Shown: piece after piece, positions 50,239 through 59,088 of the stretch
Position numbering within the stretch: the first letter of the stretch is position 1
Layout of the letters: every line of letters begins with the position of its first letter
Assembly (NCBI GenBank): GCA_963544155.1
Contig: CAUUDW010000003.1
Coordinates: 1-64,000, forward strand
Length of the DNA stretch: 64,000 nt
Source: Nanoperiomorbus sp963544155
Lineage (GTDB): Bacteria > Patescibacteriota > Saccharimonadia > Saccharimonadales > Saccharimonadaceae
Reading direction: 5' to 3'
The notes under the pieces: generated by a model
Seen by the model: the letters and a program-made list of their open reading frames with translations, nothing else
Databases searched by the model: none
Told to the model about the DNA's origin: nothing
Program-made: the position numbers and the translations under genes

Positions 50239-50286
50239 TTTTCCTCCTTTAATCAGATATCAATCCGAGTCCTAATCCGACCCCGG

Positions 50287-50315
50287 ATCTTAAACTTATC
50301 TCAAGTCGTAGTCAA
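50287..50315 (-). promoter_or_regulatory. Promoter of the secreted repeat protein
   Basis: TTGACT, 17 nt, TAAGAT on the minus strand, with a leader of about 45 nt that contains AAAGGAGG. Confidence 0.65.
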
Positions 50316-50415
50316 ATGTGTTAGCTATAGCTTAATCCGGCTACCCCCTTTACTCCTTATAACCTAAAACAGGCACTAACCCCGTTTACTCCAGTATAGC
50401 ATAAAAGCTAACGCC

Positions 50416-51252
50416 CTAGCTGAGCTCGGCATCAGTAGTTGACAGATGAAATATTCGTTCGACATTACCAGCCACTACTTCTGTCAGTTGCGCCAGAGGT
50501 ATACCTTGCACTTCAGCTAATCGCTCAGCAATCTGCCGGATGTATTTCGGTTGATTCGTTTTACCTCGATAAGGTACGGGCGCCAGATAAGGTGAATCGG
50601 TCTCTAGCACCACTCGATCAAGCGGAACGGTCCGATACACCTCCGCCAAGGTCGGGTCACGGTTAAAGGTGATAATACCGTTAACGCCAATACTCAAGTC
50701 ACGCTTAAGCACCTGCTCGAGGTTGGCTTGACTGTCAGTAAAGGAATGAACCACTCCACTGACGCCATGCGGAAAATTACTAAGTAGTGCCCAGAAATCA
50801 GCAAAGGCGTCGCCGTAGTCACCGGATCGAACATGAAGCGACAGCGGCAAAGCATTGTCGAGCGACAGCTGGATCAACGCTTCGAGAGCCTCCAATTGCT
50901 TAGCGGGTGGGACGGTGTCATAACAATAATCCAGCCCGACCTCGCCCACCGCCGCAATCGCTCGCTTACTAGCGTCAATTAGTGTCTGTAACCGATCAAT
51001 ATCGCTAGAGCGAAAGTCGCCCGCCTGATGAGGATAAATCCCCACGCCGGCCCTGAGTATCAGCCCCTCGGGTTGACCTTGCTTCAGTGCATAGCGAACC
51101 GCCAGTTCACTATCCGCCGGGTCACACCCCATGGTAATGATCTGACTAACACCACTATCTAAAGCAGACGTCAGCACTTCGCTCGGATTCAGTGGGTAAT
51201 CCGAGCTATGGATATGACAGTGCGTATCTGTCAGACATCCAGCCTTAGTCAT
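50416..51252 (-). CDS. tatD: TatD family metal-dependent DNase
   Basis: TatD enzymes are TIM-barrel nucleases with 3'-5' exonuclease activity. The 278 residues start with TDTHCHIHSSDY (metal-binding HxH), then AVGEVGLDY with the Glu, LPLSLHVRSG, VVHSFTDS, and DRVVLETDSPYLAP. I place the start at the ATG at 51252, which overlaps the metG stop (GCATGACTAAG). The longer frame upstream lies wholly inside metG. metG-tatD (and rsmA nearby) is a common bacterial order. Confidence 0.95.
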   Translation of the reverse strand: MTKAGCLTDTHCHIHSSDYPLNPSEVLTSALDSGVSQIITMGCDPADSELAVRYALKQGQPEGLILRAGVGIYPHQAGDFRSSDIDRLQTLIDASKRAIAAVGEVGLDYCYDTVPPAKQLEALEALIQLSLDNALPLSLHVRSGDYGDAFADFWALLSNFPHGVSGVVHSFTDSQANLEQVLKRDLSIGVNGIITFNRDPTLAEVYRTVPLDRVVLETDSPYLAPVPYRGKTNQPKYIRQIAERLAEVQGIPLAQLTEVVAGNVERIFHLSTTDAELS

Positions 51253-52795
51253 GCTTAGCCGATTCACCGTGAAGATACTTTTTAGGGAAGATAATCGGCG
51301 TAGTCTCCGGCACGCTATCACCCCCGACTGCCTGATGGAGCTGCTGAGCAGTATCAGGTAGGAAAGGTGATAGATACTTGGCCACCAACAGCAGCCCATT
51401 AACCAATGTCGAGAATACTTGACCTAGCCGAGCCTGACTCTCTGACTTATCCTCCAGCTTTGCTACCTGCCAGGGCGCCGAACGTTCAATGTATTGGTTT
51501 AACTCATGGACATACTCCATGATAGCCAATACAGCATCATGCAGGTTAAGTCTATCCATCGCCACCTTATAGTTACCTAGCAGGGTCTCCGCCTGGTCTT
51601 TCAGCTCATTATCATCGCTGACAAAGCTTAGATTACCACCAAAGTACTTGCGAACCATAGCGATCACCCTGGCCAGCAGATTGCCCAAGTCGTTGGCCAG
51701 CTCGCCGTTATAGGCTGACTCAAACTTATCCCAGCTAAAGTCGCCGTCCTCAAACGTTGGCACATGCGCCGTAAAATAGTAGCGAAAAGCATCAACACCA
51801 TAGTCATCAATAATTTCCAGCGGGCTAATCACATTGCCAATTGACTTACTCATTTTGCTACCATCGACATTGATAAAGCCGTGTACCATCAGTTTCTCGG
51901 GCAAAGGCAGGCCTAGCGCCAAAAGCATAGCCGGCCAGATAATCGCATGGAAGCGCAGGATATCCTTACCAACGATCTCGACCTGAGCCGGCCAATAGTC
52001 ATCATGCCACTTCTCATCCGGATATCCCAGCACCGTTAGGTAGTTAGACAGAGCATCAATCCAGACATACATCACTTGCGATGGATCACCGGGCACTGCC
52101 ACTCCCCAGCTTAATTTGTCGGCAGGTCGTGAAATAGAGACATCTTGCGCCCCATCTTTTAATAGCTCCAGGAGCTCTTTACCCCGAAACTCCGGTACAA
52201 CAGCCGCCTTAATGAACTCTCTAAGCTGATCGGTAAACTTAGATACCGCCAGATAATAATTATCTTCACTCAGCTTTTCGTATGGCTTACTGTGATCAGG
52301 ACAAATAAAATCATGTTCTCGAGCCTCACTCTCAGTCACAAAAGCCTCACAGCCGGCACAGTACCAGCCCTGATAAGTCGATTTATAGATCACCCCCGCC
52401 TGATCCAGCCGACGCCAGATAGCCTGAACTCGCTTGACATGGAGCGGGTCGGAGGTACGAATGTTAACAATATTCTGAGTAGCAAAATCCTGTTTGGCCA
52501 GCTCCGCCCCGATCTGATTAAGCGGTGCGCCGAAGTTCAGCTCAAGCGCCTGACGCATTCGCTGAAACTCAGGCTGAAGCTGATCAACCAGCTGTTGAGG
52601 TGTCTGTCCGCTCGTTGCCGCCTTCTGCTCAATCTTAGTGCCGTGTTCATCCGTCCCGATGGATAGTTTTGCCTGCTTGCCCCTGAGCAGCTGGTAGCGC
52701 AACAAGATATCGCCGTATAGGTAATCAATCGCCGTACCGATATGCGGTGCCGCATTAGCGTAAGGAATCGCTGTAGTTAGATAATACTTGGTCAT
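51245..52795 (-). CDS. metG: Methionyl-tRNA synthetase
   Basis: A class I synthetase for tRNA-Met and initiator tRNA. The 516 residues have PYANAAPHIGTAIDYLYGD (HIGH), one zinc-knuckle-like segment (YCAGCEAFV and ICPDH), FHAIIWPAML, KMSKSIGN near 300, and the anticodon-binding domain. The C-terminal tRNA-binding EMAP-like domain is absent, as in many short MetRS. TATAAT lies exactly 6 nt before the ATG. tatD follows with overlap. Confidence 0.96.
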   Translation of the reverse strand: MTKYYLTTAIPYANAAPHIGTAIDYLYGDILLRYQLLRGKQAKLSIGTDEHGTKIEQKAATSGQTPQQLVDQLQPEFQRMRQALELNFGAPLNQIGAELAKQDFATQNIVNIRTSDPLHVKRVQAIWRRLDQAGVIYKSTYQGWYCAGCEAFVTESEAREHDFICPDHSKPYEKLSEDNYYLAVSKFTDQLREFIKAAVVPEFRGKELLELLKDGAQDVSISRPADKLSWGVAVPGDPSQVMYVWIDALSNYLTVLGYPDEKWHDDYWPAQVEIVGKDILRFHAIIWPAMLLALGLPLPEKLMVHGFINVDGSKMSKSIGNVISPLEIIDDYGVDAFRYYFTAHVPTFEDGDFSWDKFESAYNGELANDLGNLLARVIAMVRKYFGGNLSFVSDDNELKDQAETLLGNYKVAMDRLNLHDAVLAIMEYVHELNQYIERSAPWQVAKLEDKSESQARLGQVFSTLVNGLLLVAKYLSPFLPDTAQQLHQAVGGDSVPETTPIIFPKKYLHGESAKHD

Positions 52796-52801
52796 ATCTT
52801 C

Positions 52802-52807
52802 ATTATA
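52802..52807 (-). promoter_or_regulatory. metG-tatD -10 box (leaderless type)
   Basis: TATAAT on the minus strand, 6 nt before the ATG at 52795. Confidence 0.6.
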
Positions 52808-53599
52808 CTATTTAGCCACCTTGGTCAAGCGTTGCCAATCAGCAATACTTAGCTCCTGGGCTCGCCGGTTGGGGTCGATATCAGCCAACTGCAAAAGCCT
52901 TGCCGTTTCCGCCTTAGTAGTGCGCAATCCTAGCGCCAGACTGGAGAGAAGTTTCTTACGCCTCTGGCAAAAACCCGCCCGACAAACGGTAAAGAACTGC
53001 TCAAGCTCGGCTACCGGGATCAACGGATCGGAGCGACGATGCATAATCACCACCTGTGAATCGACCTTGGGCACCGGATCGAACAGCTCGGCCGGCACCT
53101 TGATGCCCAGCTCTACCCGAGCGAAGAGTTGCACTGAGATAGCTAAAAGTGACAGCTGTCCCGGCGTAGCCGCCAGTCGCTGAGCTACTTCTCGTTGCAC
53201 TAATATCACCGCTAAGCTGGGTTGATTGGCGCTAGCCCACAGCTTCTCCATGATCTTTGAGGTAAGGTAGTAGGGAATATTTGCCACCACTTTGTAATTC
53301 GTCGGCAAAGCCTCCAGGTCGTAGTCCATGATGTCCGCCCTTACCGGCTCCAGGTTTGCCGGTTGACCACCCATTAGCTCAGCCACCCGACCCGCCAGCT
53401 GTTCTGCCAGAACACGGTCATACTCAACCGCCACCACCCGTCCGGCTCGCCGGCACAACTGAGCCGTCAGCGCACCCGGACCCGGACCAATCTCCAGTAC
53501 CGTATCTCGGGCGGTTAGCTCCCCATAATCAGCAATGGTTGACAATGTCAACTGATCACACAGGAAGTTCTGCCCCAGTTCTTTCTTCGCTCGAATCAC
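52808..53599 (-). CDS. rsmA: 16S rRNA dimethyladenosine transferase (RsmA/KsgA)
   Basis: This enzyme dimethylates A1518 and A1519 at the end of 16S rRNA. The 263 residues open with KKELGQNFLCD, then the SAM site VLEIGPGPGALTAQL near 37, ADIMDYDL, the catalytic NIPYYLTSKIMEKLW near 110, and a C-terminal helical domain (FCQRRKKLLSSLALG). The start is GTG. It follows the Rpf/YabE-like gene by 10 nt. The yabE-ksgA neighbourhood also occurs in Firmicutes. Confidence 0.95.
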   Translation of the reverse strand: MIRAKKELGQNFLCDQLTLSTIADYGELTARDTVLEIGPGPGALTAQLCRRAGRVVAVEYDRVLAEQLAGRVAELMGGQPANLEPVRADIMDYDLEALPTNYKVVANIPYYLTSKIMEKLWASANQPSLAVILVQREVAQRLAATPGQLSLLAISVQLFARVELGIKVPAELFDPVPKVDSQVVIMHRRSDPLIPVAELEQFFTVCRAGFCQRRKKLLSSLALGLRTTKAETARLLQLADIDPNRRAQELSIADWQRLTKVAK

Positions 53600-53609
53600 A
53601 TCGATCGCC

Positions 53610-54818
53610 CTAATACGAATGATACTTCAACCAATGAGCGTAAGCACCCTGGATTCCGCCGTAACGACGATCACAATACTGCTTGAACCAACGCAACTGA
53701 GTGATCGGGTTAGTCGCCCAGTCGGCACCAACCGACCCCATCTTGCTACCCGGTAAGGCCTGCGGTAGGCCATATGCTCCACCCATGCCCTTCGCCGTCA
53801 CTCGCCAGCCTGATTCGTGACTGATGATGTAATTTACCGCACCATAGTCGCTCTCAGCGATACCCGCCATCGCCATCCAGTCGGTATGACTGCCCGGCGG
53901 TAGCTCTACTTTCGTCCCCTTGATCTCGACCTGGGCTATCGGCGCCTCAGTGATCACCTCAGAGATCTTCTGACGAGCCACTTCGACACCATTTTGCATG
54001 TTGACTTGATAGATAACCGTCTTCTTACCGGGGTGACCGGCTGTCTGAACCTCATGATAACCTAGCTTCTTATTGGCATCTTCAATCACTCTGGTCTCAA
54101 AGGGGACGGCCTCTACCTGGTCAACTGTTTGCACTCCATTACGCCAGACTTGCAGATCCATACCATCACTCACCCCGGTCTGCTGCGGTAGCGACATGGT
54201 GTCGCTGGCACCCAGCTTGATATTCGCCTCCCTTAGCATACCGGCAATGGTCTTCTGCTGAGTTCTCAGAGTTAACCGCTGTCCGTACAGTCTCAGATTA
54301 ACTGTCTTTGCCCTGGTGATCTCAACCACCTGACCAATACCGCCCGAATCAAGAAAGCTGTCGATCGGCGTAGTCTGAGCTATGTCATGCGACTTGAGCT
54401 TGACGCCGGCCTGCTCCGATACCTTGTTGATGTCGGTCTCAGCGGTCATAACTCTAGTTCTCACCGACTTCTCATCAACAATGGTGACAGGGCGAGCCCG
54501 TTTAATGTTAATGATATTGGAGTCTCGTGATAACTGGCTGCTCAGCGACGGACTGACCTGATCATGTCGCCCCACCCGGATCTTAGCATCAGCCAGAGCC
54601 TGTTTCACCGTGCGACTCTTAGTGATAATAGTCTTCTCTAACTCGTGATCGTAGATAGTCACCAGCCGACTGGAGCTATCTACTCGGTCATTGGTTGCCC
54701 GCACCAGCCCGGTAAAGCTAGCTGATACCAGTGCAATGGTCATCACCAGAGCCAGCACCAACCATCTAGTATGGATTCGTCGCATGACACTAATCACACC
54801 ACGTAACTTGAATATCAT
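53610..54818 (-). CDS. YabE/Rpf-like wall protein: three DUF348, G5 and transglycosylase-like domain
   Basis: A 402-residue exported protein. An N-terminal signal/anchor helix (18-40) is followed by three DUF348 repeats (about 45-95, 100-150, 160-215), a G5 domain (about 220-295, VPFETRVIEDANKKLGYHEV) and a C-terminal lysozyme-like domain (315-402) with ISHESGW holding the probable catalytic Glu and GAYGLPQALPGSKM. Related proteins cut peptidoglycan in growth or resuscitation. An extended TGATATAAT lies 11 nt before the ATG, giving a leader of about 5 nt. rsmA follows. Confidence 0.92.
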   Translation of the reverse strand: MIFKLRGVISVMRRIHTRWLVLALVMTIALVSASFTGLVRATNDRVDSSSRLVTIYDHELEKTIITKSRTVKQALADAKIRVGRHDQVSPSLSSQLSRDSNIINIKRARPVTIVDEKSVRTRVMTAETDINKVSEQAGVKLKSHDIAQTTPIDSFLDSGGIGQVVEITRAKTVNLRLYGQRLTLRTQQKTIAGMLREANIKLGASDTMSLPQQTGVSDGMDLQVWRNGVQTVDQVEAVPFETRVIEDANKKLGYHEVQTAGHPGKKTVIYQVNMQNGVEVARQKISEVITEAPIAQVEIKGTKVELPPGSHTDWMAMAGIAESDYGAVNYIISHESGWRVTAKGMGGAYGLPQALPGSKMGSVGADWATNPITQLRWFKQYCDRRYGGIQGAYAHWLKYHSY

Positions 54819-54875
54819 ATCCGCTTGTAATTATATCACACCGTCAAAGCACCGGTTCATTAAGCCGGTCTACCG

Positions 54876-57077
54876 CTAGCCGTCCGCTCGGCTAAGTGGG
54901 GCAAAGGCAACATTGAGCTTACGGGTCTTACCGTCATCAAAATAAACCTCCACCACTTGCCCATCGACTGAGGTGACTTGACCCGAGCCAAAGATTTGGT
55001 GCCGCACTCTGTCACCCAGGCTAAGCTCTACCGGGTCCGGTTCATAGTGCGGTTCACTTGCCTGACTGCCGTACTTAGTGGCATGCTGCACCGATGGTCC
55101 TCGCCGATAATTAGCCCAGCCCTGATAGTCGCCCACTTCACCCATGCCGGATTCGTCACCCGACACCATATCGCTCACATCTTGCACGAAAGGTGACGGC
55201 AGGCTGTAATGAGTCTCGCCCCTGAGCATCCGACGCCGAGCGTAAGATAGCACCAGCTTCTCTTGCGCTCTGGTCATACCGACATAGCAAAGCCGTCTCT
55301 CCTCCTCTGCTGCCGCCGGCTCCAGCGAGGAACGAGCACTGGGAAATAAGCCGTCCTCCATGCCCACCATAAAGACCACCGGGTACTCCAGGCCTTTAGC
55401 GGCGTGCAAGGTCATGAGAGTGACAGCATCGTCGTCATTAACGGCGTCAGCACCACTCACCAATGCCACTTCCTCTAAAAAGCTTGCCAGATCACCATAT
55501 TCCTTAGCCATCGAGATTAGCTCATCAACGTTCCGGCAACGCTCTTCACCTCGCTCCGTACCATCATCCAGGTAGCTATCATAGTCAAAGCGTTGTATGA
55601 TTTGCTTGATAATCCGGTCGGGTGACTCGGTGCCGGCTAGCTTGTTTATCTCTGAAAGCGTCCGACCCAGCTGACTCAGAGTCTTTCTAGCTCTAGGGGT
55701 AAGCTCGGCGCAATCATCCGCCCGCACTAAGGCATCAAGCACATTTAACCCACTGCCGCTCTGCCAATCTAGAAACTTACCTACCGAGACTTCGCCCAAG
55801 CCTCGCTTTGGTACATTAACGATCCGGCGAAAGCTGATAGTACCACTAGGCTGATAAATTAGCTTTAGATAAGCAATTAGATCTTTTATCTCCGCCCGGT
55901 CGTAAAAGCGTTGCCCGCCGATCAGCCGATAATGCAGACTATTGCGAGTAAACATCTGTTCGAATACTCGTGACTGGGCGTTCGTCCGATAAAGCACAGC
56001 GCAATCTCGAAGTCGATGACTACCACCGGCAACCATTGCCCATATCTGATTAGCTACTCGCTCCGCTTCGTCAAACTCATTACCGGCGACTATCAGCTCG
56101 ACCGGCTCTCCGCCTCGATTATCCGTCCACAACTTTTTGTCACTGCGTTTAGTATTCTTGCTGATCACCCGATGCGCCACCTCAAGAATCTCCTCGGTTG
56201 AACGATAATTCTGCTCCAGCTTGATCTGTTTCGCTCCGGAGAAATCCCGCTCAAAGTTAAGAATATTAGTATAGTCCGCTCCCCGCCAACTATAGATTGA
56301 CTGCCAATCATCACCGACTACACAGATATTGCGCCGGTCGTTCAGCAGGAGCTTAACCAGCCGATACTGTGCCTTGTTGGTGTCCTGATACTCGTCGATC
56401 AGAATATAGTGAAATTGCTCTTGATACTTGCGTCGCACCTCCGATGACTTCTCGAGAAGTTGAACTGCATCAAGTAACAGGTCGTCAAAGTCAAGCGCCA
56501 CATTCTCCCGCAGTCGCCTTTCGTAACGGTCGTACACCTCTGCGGCAGTCTGTTGTAGGCTGGACTGAGTAGCCTGGCGTCGATACTGCTCAGGCGACAA
56601 ACAGGCATTCTTAGCCTTGGAAATGTAGCCGACAATTGACCGAGGGCTAAACTGCTGCTCGGCTGCACCCAACTCCTTCATGACCGACTTAATTAGCGAC
56701 AACCTGTCGGCTTCGTCAAAGATGACGAAATTGCGAGCAATATCAATCTGATCGCCGTCTTGTCGCAATAAGCGAACGGCGATGGAGTGAAAGGTGCCCA
56801 TCCAGGGCATGAAACTTCGGTTATCCGCCACACCTAGCAAGCGGGCAAGTCGCCCTCGCATCTCATTGGCTGCCTTATTGGTAAAAGTAACCGCCAATAT
56901 CTCGGCAGGCTGAGCCAGTTCACCGGCAATTATGTAGGCAATGCGATGGATCAGTGCTTTGGTCTTACCTGACCCCGCCCCGGCCTGGATCAAAAGCGGA
57001 CCCTCGGTGGTCTCGACCGCCAGCCGCTGCTCCGGATTTAGACCATCTAAGATATGCCTCTCGTCTACTGATGTCAT
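54876..57077 (-). CDS. UvrD/PcrA-type superfamily 1 DNA helicase
   Basis: A 3'-5' helicase for repair and removal of proteins from DNA. The 733 residues contain all SF1A motifs: GAGSGKTKAL near 33, VTFTNKAANEM, DFDDLLL, IDEYQDTNKAQY near 228, VGDDWQSIYSWRGAD, LEQNYRS, VTLMTLHAAKGLEYPVVF and YVGMTRAQEKL. The end (LGDRVRHQIFGSGQV onward) is the Tudor-like polymerase-interacting domain of PcrA. TAAAAT with an extended TGA lies 7 nt before the ATG. Confidence 0.96.
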   Translation of the reverse strand: MTSVDERHILDGLNPEQRLAVETTEGPLLIQAGAGSGKTKALIHRIAYIIAGELAQPAEILAVTFTNKAANEMRGRLARLLGVADNRSFMPWMGTFHSIAVRLLRQDGDQIDIARNFVIFDEADRLSLIKSVMKELGAAEQQFSPRSIVGYISKAKNACLSPEQYRRQATQSSLQQTAAEVYDRYERRLRENVALDFDDLLLDAVQLLEKSSEVRRKYQEQFHYILIDEYQDTNKAQYRLVKLLLNDRRNICVVGDDWQSIYSWRGADYTNILNFERDFSGAKQIKLEQNYRSTEEILEVAHRVISKNTKRSDKKLWTDNRGGEPVELIVAGNEFDEAERVANQIWAMVAGGSHRLRDCAVLYRTNAQSRVFEQMFTRNSLHYRLIGGQRFYDRAEIKDLIAYLKLIYQPSGTISFRRIVNVPKRGLGEVSVGKFLDWQSGSGLNVLDALVRADDCAELTPRARKTLSQLGRTLSEINKLAGTESPDRIIKQIIQRFDYDSYLDDGTERGEERCRNVDELISMAKEYGDLASFLEEVALVSGADAVNDDDAVTLMTLHAAKGLEYPVVFMVGMEDGLFPSARSSLEPAAAEEERRLCYVGMTRAQEKLVLSYARRRMLRGETHYSLPSPFVQDVSDMVSGDESGMGEVGDYQGWANYRRGPSVQHATKYGSQASEPHYEPDPVELSLGDRVRHQIFGSGQVTSVDGQVVEVYFDDGKTRKLNVAFAPLSRADG

Positions 57078-57084
57078 CGACTAT

Positions 57085-57093
57085 ATTTTATCA
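57085..57093 (-). promoter_or_regulatory. uvrD-type helicase extended -10 promoter (leaderless type)
   Basis: TGATAAAAT on the minus strand, 7 nt before the ATG at 57077. Confidence 0.6.
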
Positions 57094-57126
57094 CGCTAGA
57101 GTCGGCGTCGCTGACTGCAACTGTAC

Positions 57127-58275
57127 CTACAGACCTAGTCGCAAGATAGCCACAGCGATCAACCCGCCAATGATAACTACCGCTATCGCCAGTAGCACCC
57201 GGCTAATAATCTGCTTCTTGCGCTGCGAGGAGAGTGGTGGTAAAGCCTGATCAAGCTCGTCGTCGTCAAACAAATCATCATCCGCCTGTCGAACGTTAGT
57301 AGGAGTGGGCCTCTTGACGGAATCATTACCTAAAGGACGTTTATTAACCCTGACATCAGGTAGGAAGGTCGGTGCTCGACGGCTTGGTGCCGCACCGACT
57401 GAGGCGCTACCGACAGTCGGACGCCCGGTAGAAGTAGATCTATTAGGGGATGCCGAAGGCTTAGGTGATAACGCCGTAGCCGGTCGCACCGGAGCTGATT
57501 TAGCCGGGGTCGATATACTCCTCACTGCGTGGTCGTTGCGGCTGGAATTACCCGTGACTACAGGTCGCCGACCGGCTCTGACTGCCGGCTCGCTATGACT
57601 GCTATTAGCATTAGTCTGCCCCACCTCTCGTTTAGTCGGCGGAACGACCGGTCGTCTCGGCGTCACTGGCTTAGTTGCTATTGACCTAGCCGGTATTGAC
57701 CCGGCTGACGGCGACCGCCGCAAAGCAGTCCGCCCGGACGACCGCTGCGGCTCACCATCAAACATTACATTGACCTTGCCGGGGTGTTTTCTAGGCATGG
57801 ACGACTTAACTACTGCTCGATCACTCATTGGCTTAGCCTTAGTCTGACGTTCAGTGGCATAGTTAGGCTTATTCTTGACCGTGGCATCACTTGACGGCAA
57901 AGCCATATCCATAAAGCGCCCTCTACCGACCTTTGGTTTATCAGCTCCGGAAGTAGCTGTAGCCCTCATGGGTACTTCGGGTGGTAGAGCCGTTACTCGC
58001 CTAACCCCCTCAGCGCTCCTAGTCGAAAGATTGCGAGCCGATACGACACCCATCGGTGACTTGCTCTTAGCAAGAGTGGCCGGCATCGCAGCATCTCGTA
58101 CCACTACCCTAGTCGGCTTCACTACCGGCTGACCTAACCGAGCAGTCACTCCGTCAATTGGTCTCTTGCCGGCGACCGTCCGTACTTTTACCCCGATCAA
58201 TTGACCGTTAACCCCGCCAAGAGAGCTGTTTGCTCGGCCAATAGCCTTTGGTCTACCCGGAGTCAGATCGTTCAC
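57127..58275 (-). CDS. Basic, low-complexity tail-anchored membrane protein
   Basis: A 382-residue protein. Residues 1-330 are Pro/Ser/Arg/Thr/Val-rich without apparent fold and strongly basic; residues 330-350 are acidic (DDDLFDDDELDQ); residues 358-380 form one membrane helix at the very C-terminus. It should be tail-anchored with a long cytoplasmic, disordered region. No family is recognised. The GTG start overlaps the tpiA stop (GTGA), so it is co-expressed with glycolytic genes. Basic disordered regions can bind nucleic acid or the inner membrane surface (inference). Confidence 0.75.
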   Translation of the reverse strand: MNDLTPGRPKAIGRANSSLGGVNGQLIGVKVRTVAGKRPIDGVTARLGQPVVKPTRVVVRDAAMPATLAKSKSPMGVVSARNLSTRSAEGVRRVTALPPEVPMRATATSGADKPKVGRGRFMDMALPSSDATVKNKPNYATERQTKAKPMSDRAVVKSSMPRKHPGKVNVMFDGEPQRSSGRTALRRSPSAGSIPARSIATKPVTPRRPVVPPTKREVGQTNANSSHSEPAVRAGRRPVVTGNSSRNDHAVRSISTPAKSAPVRPATALSPKPSASPNRSTSTGRPTVGSASVGAAPSRRAPTFLPDVRVNKRPLGNDSVKRPTPTNVRQADDDLFDDDELDQALPPLSSQRKKQIISRVLLAIAVVIIGGLIAVAILRLGL

Positions 58276-59048
58276 GCTCGTTGACTTTCCTTTGCTATAG
58301 CCGAAGCATCGTTAACCATACTGGCGAATTCAGTAGCAATCAGGCTCGACCGACCAACCAGTAAGCCGTCAACTCCCGTCAGTTGCAAAATTTGCTTAGC
58401 ACTACCGGCGTTGACGCTGCCGCCATAAAGAATCGGCACATTCATTGCCGCTGCTCGACCAAACATATGCTCAATCTGAGTCCGCACGATCTTGACCGAC
58501 TCGGTGATCTGCTGATCAACCGCCGGAGCACTACTACCTATCGCCCAGATTGGCTCATAGGCTACTATGATCTGATCCAGGTCGCCCGAGTCAATATTCA
58601 TTAGCCCTGAGGCAACTTGATCACATAAGGCATGCTCGTAACAATTCATCTCCCGCTCTTCCTCATCTTCACCCACACAGAGCACAGGCCTGATACCGTT
58701 GCGAATAGCTGCCTGCACCTTGAATCGGACATCCCGATCGTCCTCGTCGAAGATATAGCGTCGTTCGCTATGACCGACTAAGACGTACTGCGCCAGCCCT
58801 TTCAGCTGACTCGCTGACACCTCACCGGTAAAAGCACCTTCGTCTCGCCAATAGCAATCTTGTGCCCCCAGCTTCATCTGACGGTGATTGATTTGGAGCG
58901 ATACCGGCTCTAGCGACAGAAAGCCGGGGCAAATCACGGTCTCGACATTACGCCGCACCGGCAACGTTTGCGACAGCTTTGTCACAAATAGCGACGACTC
59001 GTGGACGTTTAGATTCATCTTCCAGTTGCCAATGATATACTTCTTCAT
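58272..59048 (-). CDS. tpiA: Triose-phosphate isomerase
   Basis: Interconverts dihydroxyacetone phosphate and glyceraldehyde 3-phosphate. The 258 residues have IIGNWKMNLN (catalytic Lys), VLVGHSERR with the His, VAYEPIWAIGS with the catalytic Glu, and the phosphate-binding ILYGGSVNAGSA and GLLVGRSSL. A GGAGCGGG site precedes the ATG. It follows pgk in the order pyk-pgk-tpiA. Confidence 0.97.
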   Translation of the reverse strand: MKKYIIGNWKMNLNVHESSLFVTKLSQTLPVRRNVETVICPGFLSLEPVSLQINHRQMKLGAQDCYWRDEGAFTGEVSASQLKGLAQYVLVGHSERRYIFDEDDRDVRFKVQAAIRNGIRPVLCVGEDEEEREMNCYEHALCDQVASGLMNIDSGDLDQIIVAYEPIWAIGSSAPAVDQQITESVKIVRTQIEHMFGRAAAMNVPILYGGSVNAGSAKQILQLTGVDGLLVGRSSLIATEFASMVNDASAIAKESQRA

Positions 59049-59088
59049 GCCCGCTCCATTCTGTTAGCTATTTTACCATACCTACAAT

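Noticed and set aside
51253..51399. N-terminal extension of TatD by 49 residues
   Set aside because: That part lies inside metG, and the family begins at TDTHCH just after the ATG at 51252.
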